Assembly: GCA_023101725.1 (NCBI GenBank)
Contig: JALJCO010003891.1
Location: 1 to 64,000, forward strand
Direction: 5' to 3'
Length of the DNA: 64,000 bases
DNA from: Atherinomorus stipes
Lineage: Eukaryota > Chordata > Actinopteri > Atheriniformes > Atherinidae
Both the position numbers and the translations under genes were made by a program. The notes below the pieces were generated by a model. It saw only the letters and a list, made by a program, of their open reading frames with translations. It was not told the origin of the DNA and did no database searches. The number at the start of each line of letters is the position of its first letter. Positions within the stretch are counted from its first letter, which is position 1. Of the stretch, positions 1-11,607 are shown piece by piece.

Positions 1-648
1 AAAGCTATATTTTTTAAAAAATAATACCACCACAGGTCGTTTGGGGGTGTACAGAATGAAAGTACAAACATTTCCAAGAAAAATTATACTTAGCCTAAAA
101 ATAATTATAAAATAAATTTTGACGGGTTCGATAATGGCATTGTATTTACGTCTATAAGCCAATACACACCGCCATTGCAGGTTGCCAAGCAATGCGATCT
201 CTGTGTGGAAACAATATCTTGGTCATAGTCAGGCCTGTACAGGGGAAAACCGTGGAAGCGACGAGTGAAGCAGCTGCTTCAGAGCCCTGGAGAGTGTTGT
301 TATCCGTTTCTGAGGAGGAGTGACCCGAGAAGAGCAAAACCTGGAGTAAAATTTGGGTGTAGTCCTCACTAAATGGACCCTGTACGCGTTTTCCGCAGGA
401 GTCGGAACTGCGGAGATGGCGACTTTCCTCCTGCATCGGTCCTGCTAGCCTGTTTGCTAGCATGGCTGACGTTAGCTGTCAGTTATAAACTCCTCTGCGT
501 TACTTGTTGGACATGCTGCTGCACTGTTGGTCACTCTGCGCAATCGGCAGCGAGCCTGGCATCCCAGCGGCTGGAGTTGTTTTCCTGCCGTTGCAACTAC
601 AACCTAGACACACGATGTCGTTGTTCATTCATATTTCAGCATTCAACT
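1..648 (+). mobile_element. TTAA-flanked MITE, family I, copy A (left end cut by window)
   Basis: Closely matches the complete copy at 12937-13604 along almost its whole length. It starts a few bases inside the element (AAAGCTATAT), so the left terminus lies outside the window. Shared landmarks are the GGGGGTGTACAGAATGAAAG stretch, the palindrome GAAGCAGCTGCTTC, and the block ending near CAACCTAGACACACG. The right end is diverged and lacks a clean terminal repeat. It is non-coding; short reading frames here are chance frames through the repeat. The class (Kolobok/T2-like or piggyBac-like) is inferred from the TTAA ends of copy B. Confidence 0.8.
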
Positions 649-734
649 CAAAATACCTTTCCCAGTATTTTTTTTTATAAATGTTTTTGAATTAAGGTTG
701 AAAGAACAGAATGGTATGTCAGTGTGGAGTTTGA

Positions 735-1261
735 TTTATAACAAGTGACAGTCGTGGAAAGCAACTAGTTACATGCACTTGCATTACTGTAATTAATTTT
801 TTTTTTTTTGTAACTTGTAACTTTTCTCAGTAGTTTTTAAAATCTGTAACTGTACCTGTAATTAAGTAAAATATCAAAAATATAATTGTACTTGTGATGA
901 AGTACAATATTTTTGTACTTTCTCCACCTCTGGCATTGTTTTACTATTTAATTTTCAAGTTTAATTTAAGGTTCAGGCATTATATATATATATATATATA
1001 TATATAATCCTTTTGTATCAGTTCATTTAATAAAAAAAAAACAGGTCAAAGTCATTATTTTCTATTGCATTGTCATTTCTTTAGCCTGAACAAATTAAAT
1101 TAGCATCATTAAAGTCATTGTTTAAAAGGTTACTTTGCAACTGTAACTTTAAGTATGATTTTAATAATGCCACTTGTCTAGTACTTGTAAATAAGTACAT
1201 TTTTTACATGTGACTGCATTTGTAATTTAGTACAATATTTGTGTATTATTTCCACCTCTGA
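735..1261. mobile_element. hAT-like repeat debris with CCACCTCTG ends
   Basis: Low-complexity AT-rich block holding GTGGAAAGCAACTAGTTACA near 751 and two copies of a motif of the form GTACAATATTTnTGTA...TCCACCTCTG, ending near 933 and 1260. The CAGAGGTGG (reverse CCACCTCTG) end next to AAGTAACTAGTTACA is a pattern common in teleost hAT-type non-autonomous elements. An (AT)n microsatellite lies at about 980-1006. Boundaries are uncertain. Confidence 0.5.
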
Positions 1262-1341
1262 CAAGTGGATATTCTACATGAAATCAAAGTTGACAGTAGA
1301 TGACAACTTAAGATAACTGTTTATGGAGGACACATGTAGAA

Positions 1342-1782
1342 GACACAGAAGTTGACATACCATCATGAGCAGGTGAAGCTGCAGACACTGCTGGAGCAGA
1401 CTCAGTTGGGTGGGGGGGCTGGCCAGCTGAAGATGAGGAATCTTAAGACACAAATAATAAATAAAAAATCAATATGCTGATGTTTTGCTCTGGGATATTT
1501 TAGCTTTCTGTGTATTTGTGGTGGAAATAGGTTGATGAACTGTGTATGCTTGTAAAGACTGAATGTGTATGTACATATCAAAGTTAAGAATTATTCTTAA
1601 GAACACATGGTGCCACCAGAACTGGACCTACCATCCTGTGCAGGTGGAGCTAATTGCTCCTCACTATCGTCGTCCCTAAGCTGTTGACTTGACTGGACTT
1701 TATCACTGCTGGAAGCTCTGGCTGGATCTGACTCTTTTCTTTTTTTGACAAAGAAGCTTTTGATATCTGCACTTCTTTTCAT
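1342..1782 (-). pseudogene. hAT/ZMYM-like transposase N-terminal fragment, two candidate exons
   Basis: On the minus strand a 61-codon frame starts at 1782 with MKRSADIKSFFVKKRKES. A short basic 'DIxxFF' start is typical of hAT/ZMYM1-like transposase proteins of fish. It is followed by Ser/Asp/Glu-rich sequence ending in APPAQDG at a plausible splice donor (GATG|GTAGGT, 1631/1632). A second block at about 1364-1442 reads Ser/Pro/Ala-rich sequence ending in SPAHDG at another donor (GATG|GTATGT). The two blocks look like duplicated small exons. No zinc finger, RNase H-like domain or hAT dimerisation region follows, so this is a fragment rather than a working gene. The family call rests on the N-terminal motif only. 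Confidence 0.45.
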
Positions 1783-2366
1783 TTTGGCTTTGCTCTCCCT
1801 GGCTGGGTGAAAAATTGTGCAAATAAGGCAGAAAAGTTTCCCTCTGCATCACAGATGTTAAAAATTCACGTTACTGAACAAATATGAACATCACTGAATG
1901 ATTACATTAGCTAAGACATACATTAATGAGAAAAGTTTTTAGACACCACCAGTTTTCAGTTCAGTAAGAATAGTTTGCACTCATAAAAGCGAACGAGTAA
2001 TCTTCATGCTACAGTGTACCTTATCCTGCCTTATAAATATTCTACATGGCCTCACCTTGGCTTCAGATAATACTCTAAGGGCCTGATTTACAAAGACTCC
2101 AAATTGCGAGTCTAATGTCTTTGCCTCGCAAAAAAAATAGCGTGCGCTGTCATTTTAGCGTTTGCGGGTGATCTACAAAGATTACACGCGCAATCTGTAA
2201 CAGGCGCAAACAGCAGGATTTAAATGAGGATTTAGCGTGCGCTCTCCCTGCGCCACGGAAAGTTCAGAAGAGCATGTGGTAAACGCAAAATGAAATTCAT
2301 CCTGATAGAGAGATGTTAGTTTCAGAGATATAATGAGGCAAATAAAAAACAGAATATAAGATAAAT

Positions 2367-2603
2367 ATGAAGAGTTCATTTTCAAAAATAGACAAACGCC
2401 ATTTAGAAAAAAACGGAGTTAACTGCTTTTGCAAATAAACTCTTCATTTACTTTTTGAATATTTTCAGAAAATCAAGCTCACGTGAAGTAGAGAGTTTTA
2501 ATGATGTAAAATGGAGATATGGCGTTTGTACCCAACAGCAACAAAAGCAGTTAACTGTTTTTCCACAGTGGCGTTTGTCTGTTTTTGCAAATGAACTCCT
2601 CAT
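2367..2603. repeat. Long inverted repeat (about 66-bp arms) inside the Harbinger-like element
   Basis: 2367-2432 is the imperfect reverse complement of 2538-2603 (shared GACAAACGCCA and GTTAACTGCTTTTG blocks), separated by about 105 bp. Transcribed RNA would fold into a long stem-loop. Confidence 0.8.
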
Positions 2604-2760
2604 AATAACTATAAATAAAAACAATGCAGCAGGTTTCCCTGTGGATCGTAAGAAGAGGCCAGTTTAAGGACATGGATAAGGACACGCTGTTGAAGATGAT
2701 CTGATATTACGCACAGACTGCGCGCTCTTTGGCACAATGCCAGGCGCGGGACCTGCGTAA

Positions 2761-2860
2761 TTGCCCCCCACCCCACGCAAAACTCAGTAAAAAATAGTAT
2801 CATTAGTTTGTGCGACGTTACTGGTTATTTTCACTGAGTTTTTTGTGGGGTGGGGGCCAA
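2761..2860. repeat. Second inverted repeat (about 37-bp arms) in the same element
   Basis: 2761-2797 (CCCCCCACCCCACGCAAAAC and onward) pairs with 2824-2860 with few mismatches and a loop of about 26 bp. Confidence 0.8.
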
Positions 2861-3575
2861 CTTCACGCAGGACAGCAACCTCAGAGCAGCAGCAGTCGCT
2901 GCGGCGTGGAGGAGCAGGAGATGATTTTAATTTAAAAATATGCCATTGGCAAAAAGTAAAAGAAAATAAAAAGACATAATTAATATCAGCTTTAACCACC
3001 ATGAAGCTGCAGCTGCAGATGTTCTGGTTCATGTCTAGAATAACTCGTGTTTAACAGTGATGTTGATTGTTATTTAATTAAATAATGAAAACTTGACGTG
3101 TCGCCTGAACACATCATGAGAAATGATTCTGACCCGATGTCTGCAGTCCTGTGTGCAGCATTCTTTCAGCCATCAGTGCGTAAAGCTGCCAGTTATACCT
3201 GCTTTTCAGACGTGCTAAATTACACGCAATCTTTTGCCCCCGCTTTCCGTTGAACGGTTGATAGATCACATTGCGCGTGTTAAACTGAGGTTTTGCATAG
3301 TCTCCTCCCAATATTTTGCGCCTTCTGGCAGAAACGCCCTGTTTGCATATTCATCCGCAGCAGATGCGCAAAATGGACAGCGGCGCTATTTTGCCCCTTG
3401 ACAGGCGCAAACCTCCTTTTGCCCTGCTTTGTAAATCAGCTCTGGCGGATTATTGCGTGCGTAATGAAGATAGCGCCTGTTTTAACAAGCGCAAACCTTT
3501 CGTAAATCGGGCCCTAAGTATTATAAGTATTATCTGAGGAGTTGTTTTTCATCAGTGTTTGGTTCTCATATTAAG

Positions 3576-3835
3576 CAATTGTCTATTCAATTCAATTCAA
3601 CTTTATTTGTATAGCGTCTATTCATGACAATGTCACCTCAGGGTGCTTAACAGACAGAAAAAAAATCAGGTCAGATTCATTGTAGCCTAGCTAAGGAAAC
3701 CAACAAATTGGATTGAATCTTGACTTGACCTGGTCCAGTACCCCATCATGAGCAAACGCGGAGTGGTGGCGACAGTGGGAAGGAAAACATCCGTTTAACA
3801 GGGAGGGAAAACCTCCGGCAGAACCGTACACATTT
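3576..3835 (-). mobile_element. L2-like LINE 3' tail, minus orientation
   Basis: Starts with (TTCAA)n TTTATTTGTATAGCG, the reverse of the CGCTATACAAATAAA...TTGAA tail of teleost L2-type LINEs. It continues through the 'GACAGTGGGAAGGAAAA...CCTCCGGCAGAACC' block recognised from the same 3' UTR family. The block at 26378-26945 is a plus-strand relative. Confidence 0.7.
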
Positions 3836-4524
3836 CTTTCATCTGATTTATTTTATTTGTAAATTATTGCCACAGTCAGGAGGAGCACCTGCCAAAACTA
3901 AACACAAAAAAAAATAGTCCATAAATTTTTCCCACCCAGGCTGGCTTATACGATAATACCATTACAGCGAGTTGTAACTCCCTGAAAATCCTTCACCTGA
4001 TCTGATATGTAGCAGCCAGATTACTGATACTGGTACTGCCAGCAAGATCATATTTTCCCCATGTTCATGGCTTTCTGTAAAATTTAGAATAACATTTAAT
4101 ATTCCTATTATTTTAAGTTTCCCTTGTTTAATATGTTGTTCTTTCAGGTTGTGGTGTCCTCCCTAAGTAAGAGACCCTCCCTTCTTGTGAGAGCAAACTT
4201 AAACCTTTCTGTTTAACAAACAGTAGGCTACATTTCTTGTAATTTACAGATTTTGGGGGGTAAATAGTTCCTCCAGTATTCTTTGTATTTTATAATACAA
4301 AGAATCAGTGGGGTTAAAGGCCTTCCTCAGGGGCCCAGATTGGTTCCCCTCTTTTGGCAAACCACTTTTATACCCACTTGGCTACCACTTTCCCTAAATA
4401 TGTATTATCATTATGTATTTGACAAGGTTTTTTTTCAGAGTGATGACATAGCAGTAATAACTAGTTTATGTTGTTGGCATTACTGCATATGTAAATACTC
4501 CAAAGAAAAAAACAGCATTTTTTA
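3836..4524. other. Unassigned; palindrome and weak repeat traces
   Basis: No gene is supported. A perfect 12-bp-arm palindrome lies at 4278-4305. GGGGTTAAAGGCCTTCCTCAGGGGCCCA (4310 onward, split over two blocks) resembles a common degenerate teleost interspersed repeat. 4145-4175 resembles 4793-4825, pointing to an old duplication with the next element. Confidence 0.5.
4278..4305. repeat. Perfect palindrome, 12-bp arms, 4-nt loop
   Basis: ATTCTTTGTATT, loop TTAT, then AATACAAAGAAT. Confidence 0.9.
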
Positions 4525-5215
4525 CAGCGGAGTATTGTTTTGAAACGCCAGACCTCACTTCCTCAGTAATACAGTTGGGTCCGGTGATGATATGGAGCTT
4601 TACCCGGGGACCATGTTGACTTCATTTTGATTGGCTACACCTTATTTGGCAATGACCTTATTTGGAGAATAGGTCAAGCTGCGGTCGGAGTTTGCTAAAG
4701 GCTAACTGCTAGCAACATTGGCACTTTAGACAGTGAGCTACGTTTATCAGACAAGACAGCATTTAGAAAATAAATAAACTTACAGGTAATGACAAGGTTG
4801 TGGTCGCCTCCCTCAGTGTTGCTGCAGAAGTTTTCTTTTAAATCCATTTGTTTGAAAACCCAGACCTGACTGCACAGAAGTTACTACTAGCTCCATACAC
4901 AGCTGAATCAGATAGGGAAGGGGGAGCGGGGGAGCGAAGCAAACAGTGCATAGACCGTTAGGAGAGGAGGGGGAGGCTGTTTACTTGATAGTGTGCTCTT
5001 ATTGGAGCAATTGAATTACGTAGAATGATAGAACTACGTAGAATGATAGCCTGCTGTCTGATTCAACCATTTCTGAACAGAGACAAAGATGACAGACCTA
5101 AAACAGGAACTTTGATTCTCACTCTGGACATTCACATGGCCTCATCAGTGCTCAACGAATCATATTATACCCCCAAAACCCCCGAAAAGTGAAATTTGAT
5201 GTCGTGGCACCTTTA
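4525..5215. mobile_element. Candidate non-autonomous DNA element ending GGCACCTTTAA
   Basis: The block contains an internal tandem duplication ACTACGTAGAATGATAG (about 5020-5050) and ends with GTCGTGGCACCTTTAA at 5200-5215. A near-identical end (GTCATGGCACCTTTAA) occurs at about 50351-50366, so this is a repeat terminus of the TTAAAGG type. The matching left terminus is not visible; the element is truncated or its start lies elsewhere. Confidence 0.5.
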
Positions 5216-7385
5216 AACTTTGTTTTCATCTGCCTAGTGAGAAATGGCATGCAGATCCACCGAAGGACACTTTCATTCACATGCATGCATGACTATTTTG
5301 GGAAACCCTTCCTTATTACCAGCACATTCTCTGCCTTGTCCCCAAGCAATTCATCCAATTACTTTCTCTAACTAAATGGTCATATCTGTCTTTTTTATTT
5401 ATTTATTTATTTTTAACAGATATGGTATTAACATACAGTACATTCTGTATGTAACAACAAAACATTTGAACATTTTTCACAGTTCCTGGTTGATTTAGTG
5501 GAGTAATAGCAACCATTGTTTAGACTAAATGACTGTAATTAAATCTGCAGATGGATTACATAAGATGCCATTAAAAGTAACATTTTTCTGTTAACCATGG
5601 CCTTTTGTAAAGAAAAACGCACAATGCAACATTATTTCCTGGTTTGCTCTGGGCAGTAACATCTCTTGGTCAGGCTTAGGAAAAGATCATGGCTGTCTCT
5701 TTTTACAATGTGACTTGCAACATTGTGAATGTCATTTTATCCTTCATGTGCAGATCTACTCATAACCACTAGAGATCCCATATACTGTTCTCTGGATGCG
5801 TGACAGCACATAAAACAGATGGGACATTTTAGGGAGAAAGACAAGTTGCTTGGATTTTGTTTTTTATGTCATTTTTTGCTGTAGCATCCATTTCCATTTC
5901 TATTTTATTGATATTTAGCCAATGAATATTTTGTACTCTAAGAGGTGCTTATCTTGCATTATATTTTGATTTCTTTTCCAAACATGTCCTTTTTAAAGTT
6001 TGGTTTTCACTTTGTGAAATGTTTAAGGTTGTCAACTGGTACAAAAGAATATTGCTTTTAATGTTACAACCTGTACTGTATCTCCTGTTGTTTTCTTGCT
6101 CTACTGAACAAAGCCAGAGATATTTTAAGACGTGCAGCAGCTGGCTCCCAGCATGAATGGAGTAACCCACCATTTTCTAGCCAAAAACTATTTCCTTTAA
6201 CTTGGAGGTGCAGTCGTCCCAGCTGCTTCACACTTGAAACTGTCTCAGTGCGTGTTGGATGTCACAGTGTGCTAAAGCCAACAGCACGTCCTAAAAGAGC
6301 AGAGAAGCACTGAAGAGATCCCCAAAGTGGACACTCTGCTCTCTACTGATGCGCCTCGAGATGCTGTCTATGGTGATCAAACACAAACCAGGAGTATGAC
6401 CCTACTTTCACTCCAGTTATGTAACAGCTGAATGGCTACGAGTACCAGCCCCAGTGCCCTATACTGTCACAGAACTGCAGTAGACAGAGAAAAACAGCCA
6501 CAAGCCTCCATTCAGGTCTGTAAAGTGAATGCCCGAAACTTTGCAATTTAAGGAAGATATTTAAAAAGTGAAAAGAATCAGGATTTTTTTTATAAAAAAT
6601 TACATCAATCATTGTGTTTTGTTTAAATGTTTGCACAAGTCTTGAATGTGAATATAACATTTTCAGGAGGGAAAAATTGATGTGGTACCTGGACATTCAT
6701 CACTGACTCCGTTTAATGAAATTTGAGAAACTTTTTATGCATTTGCTGTGCTATTCAGTTTTCTTATTTAATGCTCTCCCTCACAGAACAGGATTGATAT
6801 TTGTAATTATTCAAGTGCAACATAAGAAATTCCTGAAACCAGTCTGAAGTCAAAAGGTTTTTATACGCAAAAGTAATAAGAACTTATCTACATGCAGGTG
6901 CCATCAAACCACCTTTATCCCTCAGTGTACCAATTACACAGAGCAAGGTGTGGATGTCAAGATTCTGCCAGCAGACTGAAGTAACCATTCAGCTGCTGGG
7001 AGACAAGCTCTTTCTGGGGATGGTGTGTGTATATAAATGAATACAATCACAGGCTTAACATTATGTTTGCATAAAATCATACAGCAATGTCTTGCATTAA
7101 TTTCCAACCAACTAGTCTGGCTTTCTCCAAAAGTAAGACAAGTCCAAACTATGCCATTGTGTGAATTAAATTTTCTCCTCACAATATGAGCTGCACACAC
7201 ATATGTGCACCCATCCATTATCATCCCCAATAGAAATGCTGGTGGAGTCTCTCATACTGCTAAGAACAAGGGTTAAAATGTTGTTGGAGGAAGGTTGCCT
7301 ATTTTTCTTGCTGCTTAGCAACATCCACTTATTCTCACTGCTTTACTTGCTCTCCCAACACTTCATATCCTCACTGGACAGATTC
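5216..7385. other. Unassigned upstream DNA
   Basis: Contains a (TTTA)n stretch near 5395-5416 and otherwise AT-rich sequence. Reading frames are short, lack motifs and overlap on opposite strands. Nothing can be assigned. Confidence 0.6.
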
Positions 7386-7640
7386 AGGGCCTCATGTATG
7401 AAGAATTGGACATCTTTCAAACTGAAAGATGCTGTACGACCAAAACTCGGAAAGTATACATTCAAAAATATTCAGATGTATGAATTTTTGCGTACATGCG
7501 TTCCTGTGAATCTTTCCTTAATATATCCCAACTGATTTTGGGTTGAGCGCAGCTCCAGGTGCCACTTTGACCACCTTATCTCCACTAAAGATGCAAATGA
7601 CACTGAATTCATGGCATGCTTTCATCTTTAGTACAGGTAA
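7386..7640. mobile_element. Harbinger-type terminal fragment (GGGCCTCATGTATGAA)
   Basis: GGGCCTCATGTATGAAGAATT resembles the GGGCCTCATTTATAAA end of teleost Harbinger non-autonomous elements. The opposite end is not found, so only a fragment is claimed and the right boundary is approximate. Confidence 0.35.
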
Positions 7641-10030
7641 CAATAAAGAACATGCCTTAATTAATTAACACATTAATTACTATGATTATCTAACACTGTG
7701 CTGCCTTCTCAGCGAGAATAAGAGCATTTCGTGTCAGGTAAATGTGTGTGTGCTGGAGTTCTCATTGACGTGTGTTAATGTTTTTATGTAACATAAATGT
7801 AGAAAACTGATCAGTTTACATTTAGATTGTGCAATCTTATTAAGACGTGACAAATGTGGGAATATTATAATGTGGCGTATTCTTGTTTGTCAGGTGTTTA
7901 TCATCAGAGCTCAAATGCATGAAGAATCCTACAATGCTTTTTGTGTCATATTGGATACATTCAGTTTCTGAGACCTTTTTGCATCACTTTATGGTAAAAA
8001 CTTTGCTCAAACCTCTGTCGGACACAATCTGATCTACCTGATTCCAGAAGGCAGAAGACTACACTATAGTAGCTTTGAGATATCGTACTGTAATAAATGG
8101 TGAATATACAAAAAATATCTGGTCAGTTTTTTCGTATTTTGTTTAAGGGCTAAATAAAGGCTTCAGATGAAAAAATAAAAAATAAAAAATCTCACCATTT
8201 ATTCTCGGGTCAACCTTTAGAGGGTTAGGGGGAATTCACACACGAAGTGTTGCCATCATGCATACGTTAAAGGACAATAAAAGACCAGGACAAACAGATT
8301 AAAAGACAGTTTTCATCTAACTGCCGTCCCAACACCTATACTGAAAAACACATCCATATGCAACATTTTTTATGAAAGATCAGTGCAATAACAGAATGTA
8401 TGCTTGTGTGTGAGTGATGCGTTTCTGCTTGTTTTGTTTTACACCTGCATTATTTTAATTTTATATGTGAACAACAGATCGGATGGTGCTTTTAAGACAA
8501 CTGTTTTACATGCAACTGTGACATATTTGGGTATGTGGATGTGTCTTCCTTGACCTTTTGACCTTGAGGTTGTTACATAAGACTTTGCGTGGGGTAAGCA
8601 CCTTCCCATGGCAGGTTAAAAATTTGCAAGGTGCTGTGCACAGATCTGAGGCTCCTGAATATTAGCTCAGTCCTTCAATATCTACTGTATTTTTTCTCTG
8701 AGCCTGAATCATTTATGGTTTTCAGTGTACATCAAGATATGAAAAAATATGCTACAGTAATTGGTTATTGTTGTGAGTCAGGCTTTGGTAATTTTAATAC
8801 CAACTGAACGCTTTTAAATGTTATTAATCATCATCAATTGATTGATTGATTAAATGCTATGGATTTCATAGCATTGTGTGGCTTGAACTGAAAGCTCAGA
8901 CCTCATCAAAGTATTTCCTCAAAATGTCCATGAAACAACTGCCACAGCAGTGGAATGAAAGCAGCTTTTAGACAAACTTAATTGACAGCACAAAAGCCCT
9001 TTTAGAATAAAATATTCTCCCGGGGCAAAAAAGAATGAATACACACACACATGCACGCAAACAATTTTCCTGTCATTTTCATTGTGAGTAAATGTTGTTA
9101 TCTATCAGCAAGGGACAAGTTGCCTACAGCAAAGGCAGACACAGAGACAAAATATTTCTCTTCCATAAAAAAGCCTGGGCACGCCTAACAACACAGGAGA
9201 TCTGCAGTCTTCCAGTGTTTAAATCTGTTTTATTAACAGCAATACATTCACAGTTGTCACAGTTACTCCCACTTCTGCTGTTTCACCAAGATCCTGTCTT
9301 ATTATGGAGACAAGATAAGCATTTTATCTGTCAACATTTATGTTATGCACAATAATTCCAGTAATTATCCTTTTCACCAGACTGTGCTTCTTGTTTTAAC
9401 TTCAGTTTTTATCTTTTCTGTTGCTATACTTGTGTACAAAAATTAAAAAATAAGTAAACTGATTTTCTTTTTTTTTTTTAACAGATTTTAATCAATCCAG
9501 CCAATGAAATAAAGATGGAATAATTCAACAGCAGATACTGTATTAACAAACATACTTTTCTTCTATGGCATTAGAAGTTATACTCTCACCTGTAGCAGAA
9601 TTAAATCTAGTTAGCTTTTTGCCCACCGGTGTCTGCCCGCTCACTCCCTTCTCTCTCACTGTTTTTTAAAGTCTGTTCCATACATCAATTTAACCTAAAT
9701 TATGTATATGGCTTATGTGTGATTGGAAGCTTTTTAGCTACAGTAAAAAAAAATAAATAAATAAAAAATAAAAAATAAAAATGGGGATGGGGATGGGAGG
9801 GGCACTACAAAATATTCTATATGTCCATAGCCTAATGCCACGAGACACATGGGAAGTCAGTTTGGTCACCCCCCTTTGGAAACTGAGAAACACGGAAGTA
9901 ATGCAAACATCTTTTTTTGTAAGAGGAAAGCCATCAGAGCAGCAAGTTGTTGCAGCTTATATAAGACATCAGAAAGGGCATTATTAAATCGTTGCTTCTT
10001 TGCAGTTGTCATCTTGACTGGTATGGTTAT
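7641..10030. other. Unassigned upstream DNA
   Basis: No gene supported. Small features are a 9-bp-arm palindrome AATGCTATG...CATAGCATT near 8855-8877, CA-rich sequence near 9041-9050, and an AAATA-rich tract at about 9747-9780. Confidence 0.6.
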
Positions 10031-10039
10031 TTGGCAAGG

Positions 10040-10130
10040 TAGGCCACGGAGGGCCCGGGTGGGATTTGATCCACAGACTCCCAAGTGAAAGTCATGCACG
10101 CTGACCATTCAGCCAAAGGGGCATCCTGTG
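10040..10130 (-). repeat. tRNA-like sequence / tRNA-derived SINE head
   Basis: On the minus strand there is an A-box match TGGCTGAATGG (10105-10115) and a B-box match GGATCAAATCC (10062-10072) with a normal spacing of about 32 nt, plus a short T-stem (GTGG/CCAC). The acceptor and anticodon stems do not pair properly and no CCA-proximal stem forms. It is therefore read as a SINE head or degraded tRNA copy, not a working tRNA gene. Confidence 0.45.
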
Positions 10131-10990
10131 GCCAAGTAGCCAGGGCGCATGATCAGTCGGAGGCACAGTGACAGGACTCCACACTCTCACAGTTAGAAAA
10201 TGAGCCTCTGAAAATGACATACTGCAAAGTCTCACCTTTCATGCTATATTGGTCCTGTCAATTTTTTTTTTTACCAAGGTTGAAATCAGTCTCCAATGGA
10301 GGGTGACCAGACTGACTTACTGTGTATTCTCATACATGGCGCTACTCAGGCTGGCATGCCAGGCTAGTGTTTCCATGGATACTCATTCTGTTTTCTTCTA
10401 TGCTTTTTCTTCTTCCTGTCTTTACAAAAGCCATGGCTATGCTTAGAAAGTCAAATACCTGCTCGGTATAAGAGAAACAACATAGTTTAACATTAAATAC
10501 AGGACAAACCTTCACTGTATGTGTTGGCACAGAGACATTAAGGAATGTACATGTAAACATTTTTTACTCAAAATGTGACATAACTAATCCCAAGAAAACA
10601 GCCTGAAACTCCACTAGAATTTTAACGAAGACTTTGACTTTTCCACACCATAAACCTCCCTTTCTCTTCCTCTGTAACCCTTTCACAGTAAATTTGATGG
10701 TTTGATTAAGATCTCACACTTCTTAAAAAATCCTCCTCCAGTTTCCCCTCCACTTACAGATTGCTTCATGTTGCATTCAAACATTCTTTGAATTCAGAGT
10801 TTAATCAATGGCTGCAAGCTGCCCAGACTGCAAGGGACTGAGTTGACCTCAAATACTCCCACTAACACGTCACTGCCACTATGAGGTTCTTCCTCTGAAA
10901 AACTGCCTTTATTCTGCACCAGAGGTGTGTACTTCAGGACTGTGGTCAGCCAGCTAAGTCTTTGATTCATCTTTCCACAGTGTATTATTA
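10131..10990. other. Unassigned upstream DNA
   Basis: No gene, RNA or clear repeat recognised. Confidence 0.6.
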
Positions 10991-11500
10991 TAAAAGGCCA
11001 GGGGCCTCGTATATAAAAATGTTATTGATTTAAACTTAAACTATTTGCAAAATCATTCCAGGGGGGTTGCTTACATAAAAAGATGCTGTGAATAAAAGTT
11101 TGCTTAAGCAGATTCTACAGACGTCATTTACACACCTGCAATCAATTAACATAAACTCAACCTCAGCTGATTGGTACCAGCTGTACAATTACCCCTCACA
11201 TAACACCAGCACAGAGGAAAGTTCAGTCAGGAATAGCTGTGTATTGGAAAGGAAAACCTTTGGGAGACAAACTTAAGAAGATTGTGAGACTGTTGTCACT
11301 GCGTTATTCTGGGTTGAAGACGCAAATATCTGAAGGCTCATTCCAAAGTGGAATTCCTGAGGACGCAACGCTGTTGCGCCCACGTCTGCACGGTCCAAAA
11401 CGCAGAAATGATGGTGGACCCACAGACCTGCTGACGCCGTGATCACGTGGCACATTTGCGTCTTCTCCTCTAATCGTCGCCGTGTGAACGTAGCTTAAAG
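10991..11500. mobile_element. Possible Harbinger-type fragment (GGGGCCTCGTATATAAAA)
   Basis: GGGGCCTCGTATATAAAAATG at 10991 has the look of a Harbinger non-autonomous terminus. The distal part is GC-richer (GACGCAACGCTGTTGCGCCC, including a short palindrome). No matching right end is seen, so extent and class are tentative. Confidence 0.35.
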
Positions 11501-11607
11501 CATCCTTCTTCTCATATGTGCTGGTTTGGATGGGTTTGCAAACAAGACAAAGCACACAACTTGAGAATGTGTTGCTGCTTCATTGAACTAGGTGAGTAAG
11601 AAAGACA

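Larger units (their letters stand above)
2079..3514. mobile_element. PIF/Harbinger-like non-autonomous element, 1.4 kb, TAA target duplication
   Basis: Ends are inverted repeats: left GGGCCTGATTTACAAAG, right (reverse complement) GGGCCCGATTTACGAAAG. TAA lies directly outside both ends (2076-2078 and 3515-3517), the 3-bp TWA duplication expected for Harbinger elements. The interior is rich in GCGCAAA/TTTGCGC motifs and contains two strong inverted repeats listed separately. No transposase can be read, so it would depend on an enzyme supplied in trans. Confidence 0.75.

Noticed and set aside
10040..10130. Functional tRNA gene
   Set aside because: Acceptor and anticodon stems do not pair, despite good A and B boxes.
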